From: Succinatimonas sp. CAG:777
GTDB taxonomy: Bacteria > Pseudomonadota > Gammaproteobacteria > Enterobacterales > Succinivibrionaceae
Reading direction: 5' to 3'
DNA: 64,000 nt
Assembly (NCBI GenBank): GCA_000431835.1
Contig: HF987947.1
Span: forward strand, 5,492 to 69,491
The notes below the pieces were generated by a model. That model saw only the letters and a list, made by a program, of their open reading frames with translations. It was not told the DNA's origin and did not search any database. Below, one piece after another: positions 7,682 through 16,432 of the stretch. Numbering within the stretch: the first letter of the stretch is position 1; the number at the start of each line of letters is the position of its first letter. The position numbers and the translations under genes are program-made.

Positions 7682-8704
7682 TCAGTCACTCACTTGTTGA
7701 TCAAGATCTTTGAGATTTACACCATTTTCAAACATCTTGATTAAAGCATCTACATGTAACAGCGCACACATTTCCTTTTTAACAATACCAGCAAGCCATG
7801 GTCTGTTACCTGCTGTCTGTCTCCAGGTCACACTGTCTTTGCTTAAAATACGATTTCCTTCTAATTCATCACAGCCAATTGACCACAATGTCTTATCTAG
7901 AACAATCATATATTCATATTTATCGGACGCAGGTGCGTCAGACTTTACCCATTTTAATGTATCCACGACATTCATTTTCTTACCGCGGATATCAGCAATA
8001 CCCATAAACCACTTTGGTTTTCCAAATAATGGTGTGATCTTCTCACACTGAAAAATACCGCCTAAGTTTACTAAAGGGACTGCAAAACGAATTCCTTTGA
8101 CTAAGAAGAACAGAGCCTGGAATTCTGATGGCATCTCAATATTTTCCCATTCATATGGATTCTCATGAGGTGTTTCATCAATTTTATCTTTCACTACAGC
8201 AGGAGTTTCATCCTTAACATCTGCTACAGTTTGCTCTACTTTAGTCTTCTCTTCAGTTACAGGCTCAGCAACTTCAGTCTTAACCTCTGTTACAGGTTCT
8301 GCAATTTCTGTTTCTGTCTTAGTTTCTGTCTCAGTCTTAGTAGAAACATCATTTACATTCTCAAGCAAAGACTGTAAAGACCTGTGCTCAGCAAATGGTA
8401 AAGAGCTGGCTTCTTCTTGAGCTACACTCTGAGTCTGAAGTTCAGGTACGTAAACTTCTGGTTGTTCTGCAACTGGAGGCTCATAGTCATCTGCAGCGTA
8501 ATCAATATCCTCACTTGCAGATAAACTTTGAGTCTCTGAATTTTCATCATTTTCAATTGGTGTAACTTCCTGTTGTAGCGCAGAGAGTTCTTTCTCAGTC
8601 TCGGTCAAGCCCTCTTTTGAAGACTCATCTGTCTGAGCAGTCTCTTCATCAAGCATCTGCTTGAAGTAAGCTACCAAAGTGTCATCAATCTCATTAAATG
8701 ACAT
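7682..8704 (-). CDS. parP: ParP-type CheW-domain protein for polar array localisation
   Basis: The 340-residue protein has a CheW-like C-terminal domain (about 195-330: FLVKGIRFAVPLVNLGGIF, WFMGIADIRGKKMNVVD, WLAGIVKKEMCALLHVD) behind about 190 residues of acidic, unstructured sequence. That sequence includes Thr/Glu/Lys repeats (TKTETETKTETEIAEPV, then EVKTEVAEPVTEEKTKVE). In Vibrio, ParP has this architecture and sits between parC and cheW. It links CheA and receptors to the polar ParC ATPase and prevents array dissociation. Gene position here is the same. The N-terminal region would be the ParC-interacting part, by analogy. Confidence 0.82.
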   Translation of the reverse strand: MSFNEIDDTLVAYFKQMLDEETAQTDESSKEGLTETEKELSALQQEVTPIENDENSETQSLSASEDIDYAADDYEPPVAEQPEVYVPELQTQSVAQEEASSLPFAEHRSLQSLLENVNDVSTKTETETKTETEIAEPVTEVKTEVAEPVTEEKTKVEQTVADVKDETPAVVKDKIDETPHENPYEWENIEMPSEFQALFFLVKGIRFAVPLVNLGGIFQCEKITPLFGKPKWFMGIADIRGKKMNVVDTLKWVKSDAPASDKYEYMIVLDKTLWSIGCDELEGNRILSKDSVTWRQTAGNRPWLAGIVKKEMCALLHVDALIKMFENGVNLKDLDQQVSD

Positions 8705-8733
8705 AGATTATCCTTTTAATATTCTTTTACGGT

Positions 8734-9630
8734 TTAACCAAGCATAGAGCCCATATCATCAGCAACAATCTCTAGTTCACTGTCTTTCTTCTTTTTCTTT
8801 TCAGACTCTAAAGTCACTAAAGCTGCTGCATTAGGAGATATTCTATCTGGGTTTACAGATAACTCTTTTACAAGCTGATCAGTTAATAGCTTTCTGTAAG
8901 CTACAGCACCACGGCATTTTTCATCTAACATGGTAATAGGCATTCCCTTTTGAGATGATTCTCTAAATAGAGTATCCACAGGGATCTGACCATCCCAAAG
9001 ATTATCTGTATAGTGTGCTTTTAAAAATTCTAAAGAGGTTCTGCTAGCCTTAGTACGTTTATCAAACATAGTAGGCACCACAGTGAAATTGATATTAAAC
9101 TGCCCGTCAGCTTTCTTCATGATACTGAAAGTACGAACCATACCTTCAAGACCTTTTAAAGATAAGAATTCAGTTTGAGTAGGAACTAATACAGAAGTGC
9201 TTGCAACTAAAGCATTAACCATCAGCGCACCTAAAACAGGAGGACAATCAATTAAAGCTACATCATACTCATCATCAATTAAAGCCAGAGCTTTAGTTAG
9301 AATTCTACCTACACCTACTCTACCAGATAACTTTCTGTCGATCGTAGCAAGTGTCATGCTTGAAGCAATAATATCAAGATTTGGGAAATTGGTATGAGTA
9401 ATACACTGCTCTACACCTTCTTTGGAGAGTTCTTTTGCAGTGTACAGATCATAGAGACTATTTGCTACATTGTTGTAGTCAAAACCTAAATAACTTGTAA
9501 GAGAGGCATGAGGATCTGTATCAATCATGAGTACTCGCAGATTCTCTTTTTGAAACCAACCTGCTAATGAAGCGACAGTTGTTGTTTTACCAACACCACC
9601 TTTCTGACTTGCAATTGACCAGACTAACAC
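8734..9630 (-). CDS. parC: ParC, ParA-family ATPase positioning chemotaxis arrays at the pole
   Basis: The 298-residue product is a ParA/MinD-superfamily ATPase with a deviant Walker A (QKGGVGKTT, residues 9-17), the MIDTDPHASLTSYLG switch and VALIDCPPVLG (Walker B). In Vibrio and Shewanella the homologous gene lies between motD and parP and directs polar localisation and inheritance of chemosensory arrays. The start is a GTG with GGGGAG 5 bp upstream. The C-terminus (SEKKKKKDSELE) is charged. The name rests on family plus exact gene order; sequence alone would only say ParA-like. Confidence 0.83.
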   Translation of the reverse strand: MLVWSIASQKGGVGKTTTVASLAGWFQKENLRVLMIDTDPHASLTSYLGFDYNNVANSLYDLYTAKELSKEGVEQCITHTNFPNLDIIASSMTLATIDRKLSGRVGVGRILTKALALIDDEYDVALIDCPPVLGALMVNALVASTSVLVPTQTEFLSLKGLEGMVRTFSIMKKADGQFNINFTVVPTMFDKRTKASRTSLEFLKAHYTDNLWDGQIPVDTLFRESSQKGMPITMLDEKCRGAVAYRKLLTDQLVKELSVNPDRISPNAAALVTLESEKKKKKDSELEIVADDMGSMLG

Positions 9631-9687
9631 TTGTGCTCCCCTACTCTTTAATTATCTCTTCTAAATAAGTCTTCAAATACTATTCAA

Positions 9688-10896
9688 TTATTTCTGATTG
9701 AAATTCAATTCAATTGAGTTGCCTTCACCGCGAACCACTTCAATATCTGAAGATCCTGCCTTACCACTTACTTCACCTGTCTGAGCTGAATTATTCTGTG
9801 GCATGCTTGTAACCTCCTGCTCAGGCTTTCTTTCCATTGCGTATCTTGAGATTGCAATTACCACCTTGCGGTTTAGTGCACGACCTGCAGCAGTCTTATT
9901 TGAGTATTTATTTGAAAACTGACCGAAAGCTTCCACTGCCATTCTCTCAGGTTCAATACCTGCCTTTTCAAGTTCTTCTAAAACTGATACAGAACGGTTA
10001 GCTGAAAGATCCCAACTGTTTCTAAAGATACCGTTAGGAATAAAGGTATTATCGGTATAGCCTCTAACTCTGATGTAGTTGTTAATATTTGACAAAGCTA
10101 CAGCAATTCTTGCAATTACCGGACGCGACGCTGCCAAAACAGAAGCACTGTCTTTAGCAAAGAGCATACCTGAGTTGATATTGATTGATAACCAGTGAGG
10201 GTCTTCTTCAATATCAATATACTTTTCCATACCTGATTCTGAAATAGCTTCTGATATAGAACGTCTTACGGCATCAAAATGAGTTCCAACCTTACCTTCA
10301 GCCTGAGTGTCAGCATCCACATCAGTTCTACCGCCGTTTTCAAATTTATCAGCACTCCCACCTGCCTGGAAACCACCATCACCGGTTTGAGCACCACCAT
10401 CAGGATTATTAGATTTTGGATTTTGATTATTAGATACAGTGTTCTCAGAGATCACCAACTCGCCTGCTGATGTTGCAGAATCAGAGTTATTCTGACCATC
10501 TCTTTCATCATCAGAGCCAGAGGTCGTATCATCACGATTTTCATTTGATACAGTTGAAGTGGTCTGGAAATTCATCATCACTCCACCATCTTCAATGATC
10601 TGCTTACCAGTATCACCCTGATTAGCATCAAGTTGAGCCTTTACAGCTTCTTGAACGTCCTCAGAGAGCTTTGAAGCCATTGAACCAGGAACTAAAAGAG
10701 CGCCACCTGGAGAATTGACAACTGAAGCTTCTGTGAAAGCTTGAGCAATACTCTCAGCAATTGACTTGGCATCAGATTGTTTTGCCATAGCGAATGCATA
10801 CAGAACTACGAACAAAGCGAACAACAGTGTCATAAAGTCAGCATATGACACCATCCATCGCTCAAGGTTTTCATGCTCAGGAGGTTTCTTTTTCAT
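9688..10896 (-). CDS. motD: MotB/MotD-family flagellar stator protein
   Basis: The 402-residue protein begins with the MotB-type membrane segment (ERWMVSYADFMTLLFALFVVLYAFA), which holds the proton- or ion-binding Asp21 in YADFMTL. It ends in an OmpA-like peptidoglycan-binding domain (about 245-355: SASVLAASRPVIARIA, VRGYTDNTFIPNGIFRNSWDLSANRS, RALNRKVVIAI). Between them lies a long Gly/Asp/Asn-rich linker (about 110-205), unusually long for MotB. It pairs with motC, 16 bp upstream. In Pseudomonas and Vibrio-like clusters this second stator pair sits between cheB and parC. The coupling ion cannot be told with certainty. Confidence 0.88.
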   Translation of the reverse strand: MKKKPPEHENLERWMVSYADFMTLLFALFVVLYAFAMAKQSDAKSIAESIAQAFTEASVVNSPGGALLVPGSMASKLSEDVQEAVKAQLDANQGDTGKQIIEDGGVMMNFQTTSTVSNENRDDTTSGSDDERDGQNNSDSATSAGELVISENTVSNNQNPKSNNPDGGAQTGDGGFQAGGSADKFENGGRTDVDADTQAEGKVGTHFDAVRRSISEAISESGMEKYIDIEEDPHWLSININSGMLFAKDSASVLAASRPVIARIAVALSNINNYIRVRGYTDNTFIPNGIFRNSWDLSANRSVSVLEELEKAGIEPERMAVEAFGQFSNKYSNKTAAGRALNRKVVIAISRYAMERKPEQEVTSMPQNNSAQTGEVSGKAGSSDIEVVRGEGNSIELNFNQK

Positions 10897-10912
10897 TTCT
10901 ATCCATTAGCCC

Positions 10913-11662
10913 TTAAGCATTCTCGTTCTTCTCACCAGCATAGACGGCTAATCTACGCTTCAACATCATGGTATTTTCACCAGAGGCGATTGAAACCAAT
11001 CCCTCAAGAGTCATATATTTATATAGTGTTTGATTTGCAACAATACCTTTTATAAGGTTTGAAGCAGGAAGACAGATTAGGTTTGCTAAAACCAGACCAT
11101 AAATGGTTGCAACGAATGCAACCGCAATCGCAGGTCCTAACTCATCAGGTCTATCAAGAAGTGACATCGCGTGAATAAGACCTAGCACCGCACCGATAAT
11201 ACCCATGGTTGGAGAATAACCGCCCATAGCTTCTAGCATCTTTGCATAAGGCTCGTATTTAGCTTCTTCAACAGCAATTCCCTGCTCTAAGATCTCTTTT
11301 AAAGCATCCTTATCCACACCGTCAACGATCATCTGAATACCGTCACGAGTAAAATCATCCGATGCTGATGCAATTGAGTTTTCCAGTGCTAACAGACCTT
11401 GCTGACGAGCTGTAGTTGAAAGACCAACTAATAGCTCTACCTGAGCATCCATATTATTGCGTGGAGGTGCAATAGTCCAAATAAAACACTTTAAAGCACC
11501 AATGATAGTGGCTAGTGGGAACTGTACAACACAGGCAAAGAATGATGCTCCGAACACAACTAGGAAGGCAGGCAAAACCAGCATCATGGTAGGATTGGTA
11601 CCTTCCATCATCATAGCCGTAACAATACAGCCGATAGCTAAGAAAATGCCTAAAAAGTTCAT
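10913..11662 (-). CDS. motC: MotA/MotC-family flagellar stator protein
   Basis: The 249-residue polytopic protein matches MotA/PomA, with four hydrophobic segments (about 1-22, 27-50, 145-170, 178-205). It has the conserved cytoplasmic-loop and periplasmic motifs EAMGGYSPTMGIIGAVLGLI and GPAIAVAFVATIYGLVLAN. It forms the ion channel of the stator with the MotD protein encoded directly downstream. The position between cheB and motD matches the motC gene of polar-flagellated gammaproteobacteria. Confidence 0.9.
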   Translation of the reverse strand: MNFLGIFLAIGCIVTAMMMEGTNPTMMLVLPAFLVVFGASFFACVVQFPLATIIGALKCFIWTIAPPRNNMDAQVELLVGLSTTARQQGLLALENSIASASDDFTRDGIQMIVDGVDKDALKEILEQGIAVEEAKYEPYAKMLEAMGGYSPTMGIIGAVLGLIHAMSLLDRPDELGPAIAVAFVATIYGLVLANLICLPASNLIKGIVANQTLYKYMTLEGLVSIASGENTMMLKRRLAVYAGEKNENA

Positions 11663-11718
11663 ATGTCCGCCTTACTTAGTGTCTTAATCCTAGAATTAGC
11701 CAGGATTTGCATTATGTT

Positions 11719-13065
11719 TTAGTCAAGCTCTTTTACGATGCAGCTTGCAATTTCATTTAAAGGCAGAACCAAATCAGCAACGTTTGCGTTTACAACAGCC
11801 TGAGGCATACCGTAAACCACACATGATTCTTCGTTCTGAGCCCAAATTACAGAGCCTTTCTTCTTTAACAGAGAGCAACCTTCACAACCATCAGATCCCA
11901 TACCAGTTAGGATCATAGCTAGTACCTTGCCACCATAGATTTGACATAATGAAGCAAATGAAACGTCAACGCAAGGATTGTATGAAACTCGACCTGTATC
12001 AGAGATGATGCGAACACGTGTCTTTACACCAACTCTTTCAAAGATCATCTGTTTACCTCCTGGTGCAATATAGCAGGTACCAGGCTCTAAGATGTCACCA
12101 TCTTTTGCTTCAACAACATGCAACTGTGACATTGCATCAAGACGAGCCGCAAAAGTAGTTGTAAATGATGCAGGCATATGCTGAACAATTACAACAGGAA
12201 CAGATAGTTTTGGTAACTTAGGAATGATCTGCTGCAGAGCAATAGGACCACCGGTTGAGCTACCGATTGCTACAAGTGAATGTAACTTACCTGATTTCTT
12301 AAATGCGGTTGTTTCTGACTTATGATCACCAAAAGTGAACTTTCTGGCAGCAGCTGGCACTCCCTGCTCTGAAGACAACATCTCATTGATCTTTTTGTAC
12401 TGCCCCATAGCAGCACCAGCAGTAGCTGCTGGAGTGGTGGTAGTTCTTGAAGATAAAGTTGAGCTACCTAAAGTTGAGGTAGTACGAGATGTCAGAGTAG
12501 AAGCTGGTCTTGTTGTACCTAAAGTTGAAGTTCTTGTGGTACTGGTTGATAGACCTGAAGATAATGTTGAAGTACGACGCAGTGTTGAGGTAGCACTAGA
12601 TGTACCTGTAGTTGCACTTGAAGCTGAACGGGCAAGAGTAGAACTTGCAGCTCTAAAACCACGTACACGACTGCGTGAAACTGCCTTAATAGAACCAATT
12701 AAAGTTTTGATAGCCTCTTCACGACGGTGAGCTATGTCATCGAAGTTCTTAGGCATAAAATCAATAGCACCAGCTTCTAGTGCTTTAAAAGTTGAATTTG
12801 CGCCTTCGAATGTCAAAGATGAGAACATCAAAATAGGTGTTGGACACTTTGACATGATCTCTTTAACAGCAGTAATACCATCCATCACAGGCATTTCAAC
12901 ATCCATAGTAATTACATCAGGATGAAGTTTCTGTGTTAAATCAACACCTTCTTTTCCATCTTTAGCTTCTCCTACAACCTGCATTGTAGGATCTGACTCA
13001 ACAATCTCTTTCAGACGCTTCCTAAAGAAGGTCGAATCGTCCACAATCAAAACCTTGGTGGCCAT
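11719..13065 (-). CDS. cheB: Chemotaxis receptor methylesterase CheB with an extended Ser/Thr linker
   Basis: CheB removes methyl groups from receptor glutamates. It has an N-terminal receiver domain (residues 1-125, phospho-acceptor Asp55 in ITMDVEMPVMDG) and a C-terminal methylesterase domain (about 260-448). The latter carries catalytic Ser270 (AIGSSTGGP), His296 (VQHMP) and the Asp in GMGSDG. At 448 residues it is about 100 longer than E. coli CheB. The excess is a linker at about 138-213 made almost entirely of Ser, Thr, Arg, Ala, Leu and Gly, with repeated STL/TSTL units. The linker normally positions the receiver over the active site, so its expansion is notable. Confidence 0.93.
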   Translation of the reverse strand: MATKVLIVDDSTFFRKRLKEIVESDPTMQVVGEAKDGKEGVDLTQKLHPDVITMDVEMPVMDGITAVKEIMSKCPTPILMFSSLTFEGANSTFKALEAGAIDFMPKNFDDIAHRREEAIKTLIGSIKAVSRSRVRGFRAASSTLARSASSATTGTSSATSTLRRTSTLSSGLSTSTTRTSTLGTTRPASTLTSRTTSTLGSSTLSSRTTTTPAATAGAAMGQYKKINEMLSSEQGVPAAARKFTFGDHKSETTAFKKSGKLHSLVAIGSSTGGPIALQQIIPKLPKLSVPVVIVQHMPASFTTTFAARLDAMSQLHVVEAKDGDILEPGTCYIAPGGKQMIFERVGVKTRVRIISDTGRVSYNPCVDVSFASLCQIYGGKVLAMILTGMGSDGCEGCSLLKKKGSVIWAQNEESCVVYGMPQAVVNANVADLVLPLNEIASCIVKELD

Positions 13066-13105
13066 ATAGATAGTTCCTTAATAATTCTTATAATTATAAT
13101 TTAAT

Positions 13106-15154
13106 TTATTTTTCTTCTTTTAGCTCTGGTAATGGCTGTACTCTCTCAGCATTCTTATGAGCATAAGCTCTCATTAAACCAGGAATATCAAGAATTAAAG
13201 CAATACCACCATCTGATGTTACGGTAGCGCCTGCCATACCCGGAGTATGACGGAGAACGTCATCTAATGGTTTAATCACAACTTCTTCCTGACCTAGAAG
13301 CTCATCAACAACGAAACCAACTAGCTGTGCTGCTGATACCTGAACTAAAACAATATGAGCTTTATGCTTCATATATTCCTGGATTGATACATTCTCAAAC
13401 CACTGTTTCAAGAAGAATAAAGGAATTGCTTTATCACGAATTACGATAGTATTTAAACCATCAACGTTTCTCATTGAATCTAGCTCTAAGTAGAAGATTT
13501 CAGATACTGAAGTCAATGGCAGAGCGAAGGTTCTGTGAGATACAGAAATCATCAATGTAGGTAGAATTGCTAAGGTTAATGGAACCTTAATCTCAATAGT
13601 TGTGCCCTTACCGTATGTTGATACAACATGCACAATACCATTTAACTTAGAGATGTTGGTCTTAACCACATCCATACCCACGCCACGACCTGAAATATCA
13701 GTTACAACCTTGTTGGTTGAAAAACCAGGAGCAAAGATTAAGTTTAAAGCATCTGCATCAGATAATCTGTCAGCTGCGCTCTCGTCCATAAGACCTTTCT
13801 TAACAGCTACAGCTCTTAACTGATCAGGATCCATACCCTGACCGTCATCAGAAATCTTCAACAAGATGTGATCACCTTGCTGAAATGCTGACAGTAAAAC
13901 TACACCAGTCTCTGGTTTGCCTGCCTTAATACGATCTGCAGGAGACTCAATACCATGGTCACAGCAGTTACGAACCATATGGATCATAGGATCTGCTAGG
14001 GCATCAACTAGGTTCTTATCTAGCTCAGTATCCTCACCTTCCATACGCAATTCGATCTTCTTGCCAAGTTTTCTTGCAAGGTCACGAACCACACGAGGGA
14101 ATCTACCGAATACTTTCTTAACAGGTTGCATTCTGGTCTTCATTACAGAATTCTGTAAGTCACCAGTTACAACATCAAGGTTAGAAATAGCTTTTGACAT
14201 TTCCTGATCAGAACGACGTGATGCCATATTAACAAGACGGTTTCTGACTAGAACTAACTCACCTACTAAGTTCATGATGTCATCTAAGATCTTAGTATCA
14301 ACACGAACAGTAGTATCAGCTTCAATAGCTGACTTTCCTTCATTTGCCTTAGCAACAGGTTTCTTTAAATCTGATGAAGGAGCAGGTGCAGCAGCCTTTG
14401 GAGCTTCAGCGGCAGCTTTAGCAGCTTCATTTGCCTTATTGTAATCTTCGCCTGATGCTACTTTTAACTCTGACTTATCATCTTTATTCTCTGCCTCATG
14501 AGCCTTTTCAACTTCCTCATGAGCATTAGCAATCATCTTGTCAAAGTCTGCATCAGTTGCATCACGTGCAGCATCATCGTCAGCACCAGGAGCATGACCT
14601 TTACCATGTAACTGATCAAGTAAAGCTTCGAACTCTTCTTCTGTAATATCATCAATTGAAGAATCACCTGAAGCTTCTTCCTTAGCAGGTTCTGCTTTTG
14701 GTTCTTCTTTTACAGGCTCTGGTTCTGGAGCAGGTGCTGGTTCTGGAGCAGGTGCTGCTGCAGGAGCTGCAACGGACTTACCGGCTGCTAGTGCATGTAA
14801 TCTATCAATCAGATCAGCTGGCGCATCTTCTGGAGTATCACCATTCTTAACAGCATCAAACATGGTGGTTATTTCATCATAAGCCTGAAGCACTGCGTCC
14901 ATTAAATCTGGAGACATGCTGATTCTGCCGTTTCTTAATTCATCAAATAAGCTTTCAGCAGCATGACAAACTTCAACGAGACTGCTTAGCTGTAAGAAAC
15001 CTGCGCCTCCCTTAACAGTATGGAATCCTCTGAAGATAGCATTCAAAAGATCCTTATCGTCAGGGGTCTTCTCAATCTGGACTAGCTGTTCATTAAGATT
15101 TTCAATAATCTCACCAGCTTCTACTATAAAGTCTTGTAGAATCTCGTCATCCAT
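13106..15154 (-). CDS. cheA: Chemotaxis histidine kinase CheA
   Basis: The 682-residue kinase has a P1 HPt domain with phospho-His45 (FHTVKGGAGF). A long Ala/Pro/Glu-rich linker follows (about 125-280). Next come the P3 dimerisation helices (about 285-345), the P4 ATPase with N box HMVRNCCDHGIE (392-403), GDGQG-type SDDGQGMD and GRGVGMDVV, and a P5 CheW-like domain (about 540-670). I find no canonical P2 CheY-binding domain. The linker instead holds two short acidic helical motifs, EEEFEALLDQLHGKG (about 172-186) and DADFDKMIANAHEE. These resemble the region that in Vibrio CheA interacts with ParP. It autophosphorylates and passes phosphate to CheY and CheB. Confidence 0.94.
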   Translation of the reverse strand: MDDEILQDFIVEAGEIIENLNEQLVQIEKTPDDKDLLNAIFRGFHTVKGGAGFLQLSSLVEVCHAAESLFDELRNGRISMSPDLMDAVLQAYDEITTMFDAVKNGDTPEDAPADLIDRLHALAAGKSVAAPAAAPAPEPAPAPEPEPVKEEPKAEPAKEEASGDSSIDDITEEEFEALLDQLHGKGHAPGADDDAARDATDADFDKMIANAHEEVEKAHEAENKDDKSELKVASGEDYNKANEAAKAAAEAPKAAAPAPSSDLKKPVAKANEGKSAIEADTTVRVDTKILDDIMNLVGELVLVRNRLVNMASRRSDQEMSKAISNLDVVTGDLQNSVMKTRMQPVKKVFGRFPRVVRDLARKLGKKIELRMEGEDTELDKNLVDALADPMIHMVRNCCDHGIESPADRIKAGKPETGVVLLSAFQQGDHILLKISDDGQGMDPDQLRAVAVKKGLMDESAADRLSDADALNLIFAPGFSTNKVVTDISGRGVGMDVVKTNISKLNGIVHVVSTYGKGTTIEIKVPLTLAILPTLMISVSHRTFALPLTSVSEIFYLELDSMRNVDGLNTIVIRDKAIPLFFLKQWFENVSIQEYMKHKAHIVLVQVSAAQLVGFVVDELLGQEEVVIKPLDDVLRHTPGMAGATVTSDGGIALILDIPGLMRAYAHKNAERVQPLPELKEEK

Positions 15155-15172
15155 TTTCAGTCTCCGTTATTA

Positions 15173-15928
15173 TTAGAATCCTAAACTTGCTAACAGGTCA
15201 TCAACATCGTCCTGACTTGTAGCTACATTGTCTGATTGTTCTTTTACGCTCTCCAATGCAGGACCTTGAGGGTTAATACCTGAAGTTGCATCATCTAGCA
15301 GTGACAATCTGTCTTCATCAGAAAAGTTCATCAAGAACTTAAGCAACTTATCTTCTACCTCAGATACCAAGGCGATGACTTTCTGAATCATCTGTCCTGT
15401 TAGATCCTGATAATCTTGAGCCATCAGAATTGCATTTAACTGTTCACATACCTTTTCGGCATTTGTTTTAGTATCATGAATGAGTCCATCAACATTTCTG
15501 CACAAGGTCACAAAATTATCTCTATCAATGCGACCGTGCATCAATGAGCTCCATGCAGGCAGTAATTTTTCTACTGCAGTCTGTAGACTCTTCACCATAG
15601 GTTCACACGCATCAACAGCATCTAAGGTTCTTGATGCTGCAGAATCTGTCATTTTGATAATAGATGACAGTCTTTCGGAAGCTCTTGGCATATCAACATT
15701 TGCAATTACTCTTAATCTTTCATCTTCGGCAAAAGATTTAATTGCATTATGAAGATCACGTGTAAGAGTACCTACTTCAGCAAAGATTTCATCCTCTTTA
15801 GGAGTTGAAAATACTCTTGAAAGAGCCAACAACTTAGACTGGGCTTCTTCTTGCATTCCTGCTTCAACTAGAGCCTTGATATCGTCTAAATCTTCGACAG
15901 TCAGTTCTTTCGCTACTACGTCAGCCAT
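15173..15928 (-). CDS. cheZ: CheY-P phosphatase CheZ
   Basis: The 251-residue, mostly helical protein matches CheZ. It has the catalytic segment AQDYQDLTGQMIQKV (the Gln of DLTGQ inserts into CheY) and the conserved C-terminal CheY-binding tail DDVDDLLASLGF. It dephosphorylates CheY-P. I place the start at ATG 15928, which has AAGG 8 bp upstream and lies 10 bp after the cheY stop. A TTG at 15955 would overlap cheY and lacks a ribosome-binding site. CheZ next to CheY is the usual gammaproteobacterial arrangement. Confidence 0.92.
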   Translation of the reverse strand: MADVVAKELTVEDLDDIKALVEAGMQEEAQSKLLALSRVFSTPKEDEIFAEVGTLTRDLHNAIKSFAEDERLRVIANVDMPRASERLSSIIKMTDSAASRTLDAVDACEPMVKSLQTAVEKLLPAWSSLMHGRIDRDNFVTLCRNVDGLIHDTKTNAEKVCEQLNAILMAQDYQDLTGQMIQKVIALVSEVEDKLLKFLMNFSDEDRLSLLDDATSGINPQGPALESVKEQSDNVATSQDDVDDLLASLGF

Positions 15929-15938
15929 TACATCAACC

Positions 15939-16322
15939 TTATTCAAAACGCTCAAAGATCTTATCTAACTTAGCTTTTAAGGTGGCAGCGGTAAATGGTT
16001 TAACAATATAACCATTAACACCAGCCTTAGCTGCTTCAATGATCTGCTCGCGCTTTGCTTCAGCAGTAACCATGAGAACTGGTAGAGCCTTTAATTTAGG
16101 GCTCTTACGGATAGCCTTAAGAAGGTCAATTCCCTGCATAATAGGCATATTCCAATCGGTTACAACAAAATCAAAATCTCCTGACTCTAACATTGGTAGA
16201 GCAGTAGCGCCATCGTCAGCTTCATGAGTATTGTTAAATCCTAGATCACGAAGCAGATTTTTAATAATACGTCTCATTGTTGAGAAGTCATCAACAATCA
16301 GAATCTTGATATTCTTGTCCAA
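15939..16322 (-). CDS. cheY: Chemotaxis response regulator CheY
   Basis: The single-domain 127-residue receiver has the acidic pocket (VDDF, Asp11/12), phospho-acceptor Asp56 (VVTDWNMP), conserved Thr/Ala switch (MVTAEA) and Lys in GYIVKPF. CheY-P binds the flagellar switch and changes rotation. The start is TTG 16322, strongly supported by AGGAG 6 bp upstream and by the canonical N-terminus ([17 protein letters not shown]). A sigma-28-like element lies 54-80 bp upstream. Confidence 0.94.
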   Translation of the reverse strand: MDKNIKILIVDDFSTMRRIIKNLLRDLGFNNTHEADDGATALPMLESGDFDFVVTDWNMPIMQGIDLLKAIRKSPKLKALPVLMVTAEAKREQIIEAAKAGVNGYIVKPFTAATLKAKLDKIFERFE

Positions 16323-16375
16323 GATTTTCTCCTTTACACAGATTGAGGGTCATGTTGATCCGTCTATCTTTATAC

Positions 16376-16402
16376 TTATAGGCAGTTTAATTTTAAATTA
16401 CC
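16376..16402 (-). promoter_or_regulatory. Candidate sigma-28 (FliA) promoter for cheY-cheZ-cheA...
   Basis: On the minus strand GCCTATAA (16376-16383) matches the FliA -10 consensus GCCGATAA at 7 of 8 positions. GGTAATTT, 11 bp upstream, matches the -35 consensus TAAAGTTT only weakly. The position directly after fliA and before cheY makes biological sense. It is a prediction. Confidence 0.35.
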
Positions 16403-16432
16403 ACCTAATTCAAAAAAAAATGTTAACTGTCA

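Noticed and set aside
12335..12730. A 131-codon plus-strand open frame opposite cheB
   Set aside because: It is a shadow of the Ser/Thr-rich cheB linker and consists of Val/Glu/Leu repeats with no independent support.
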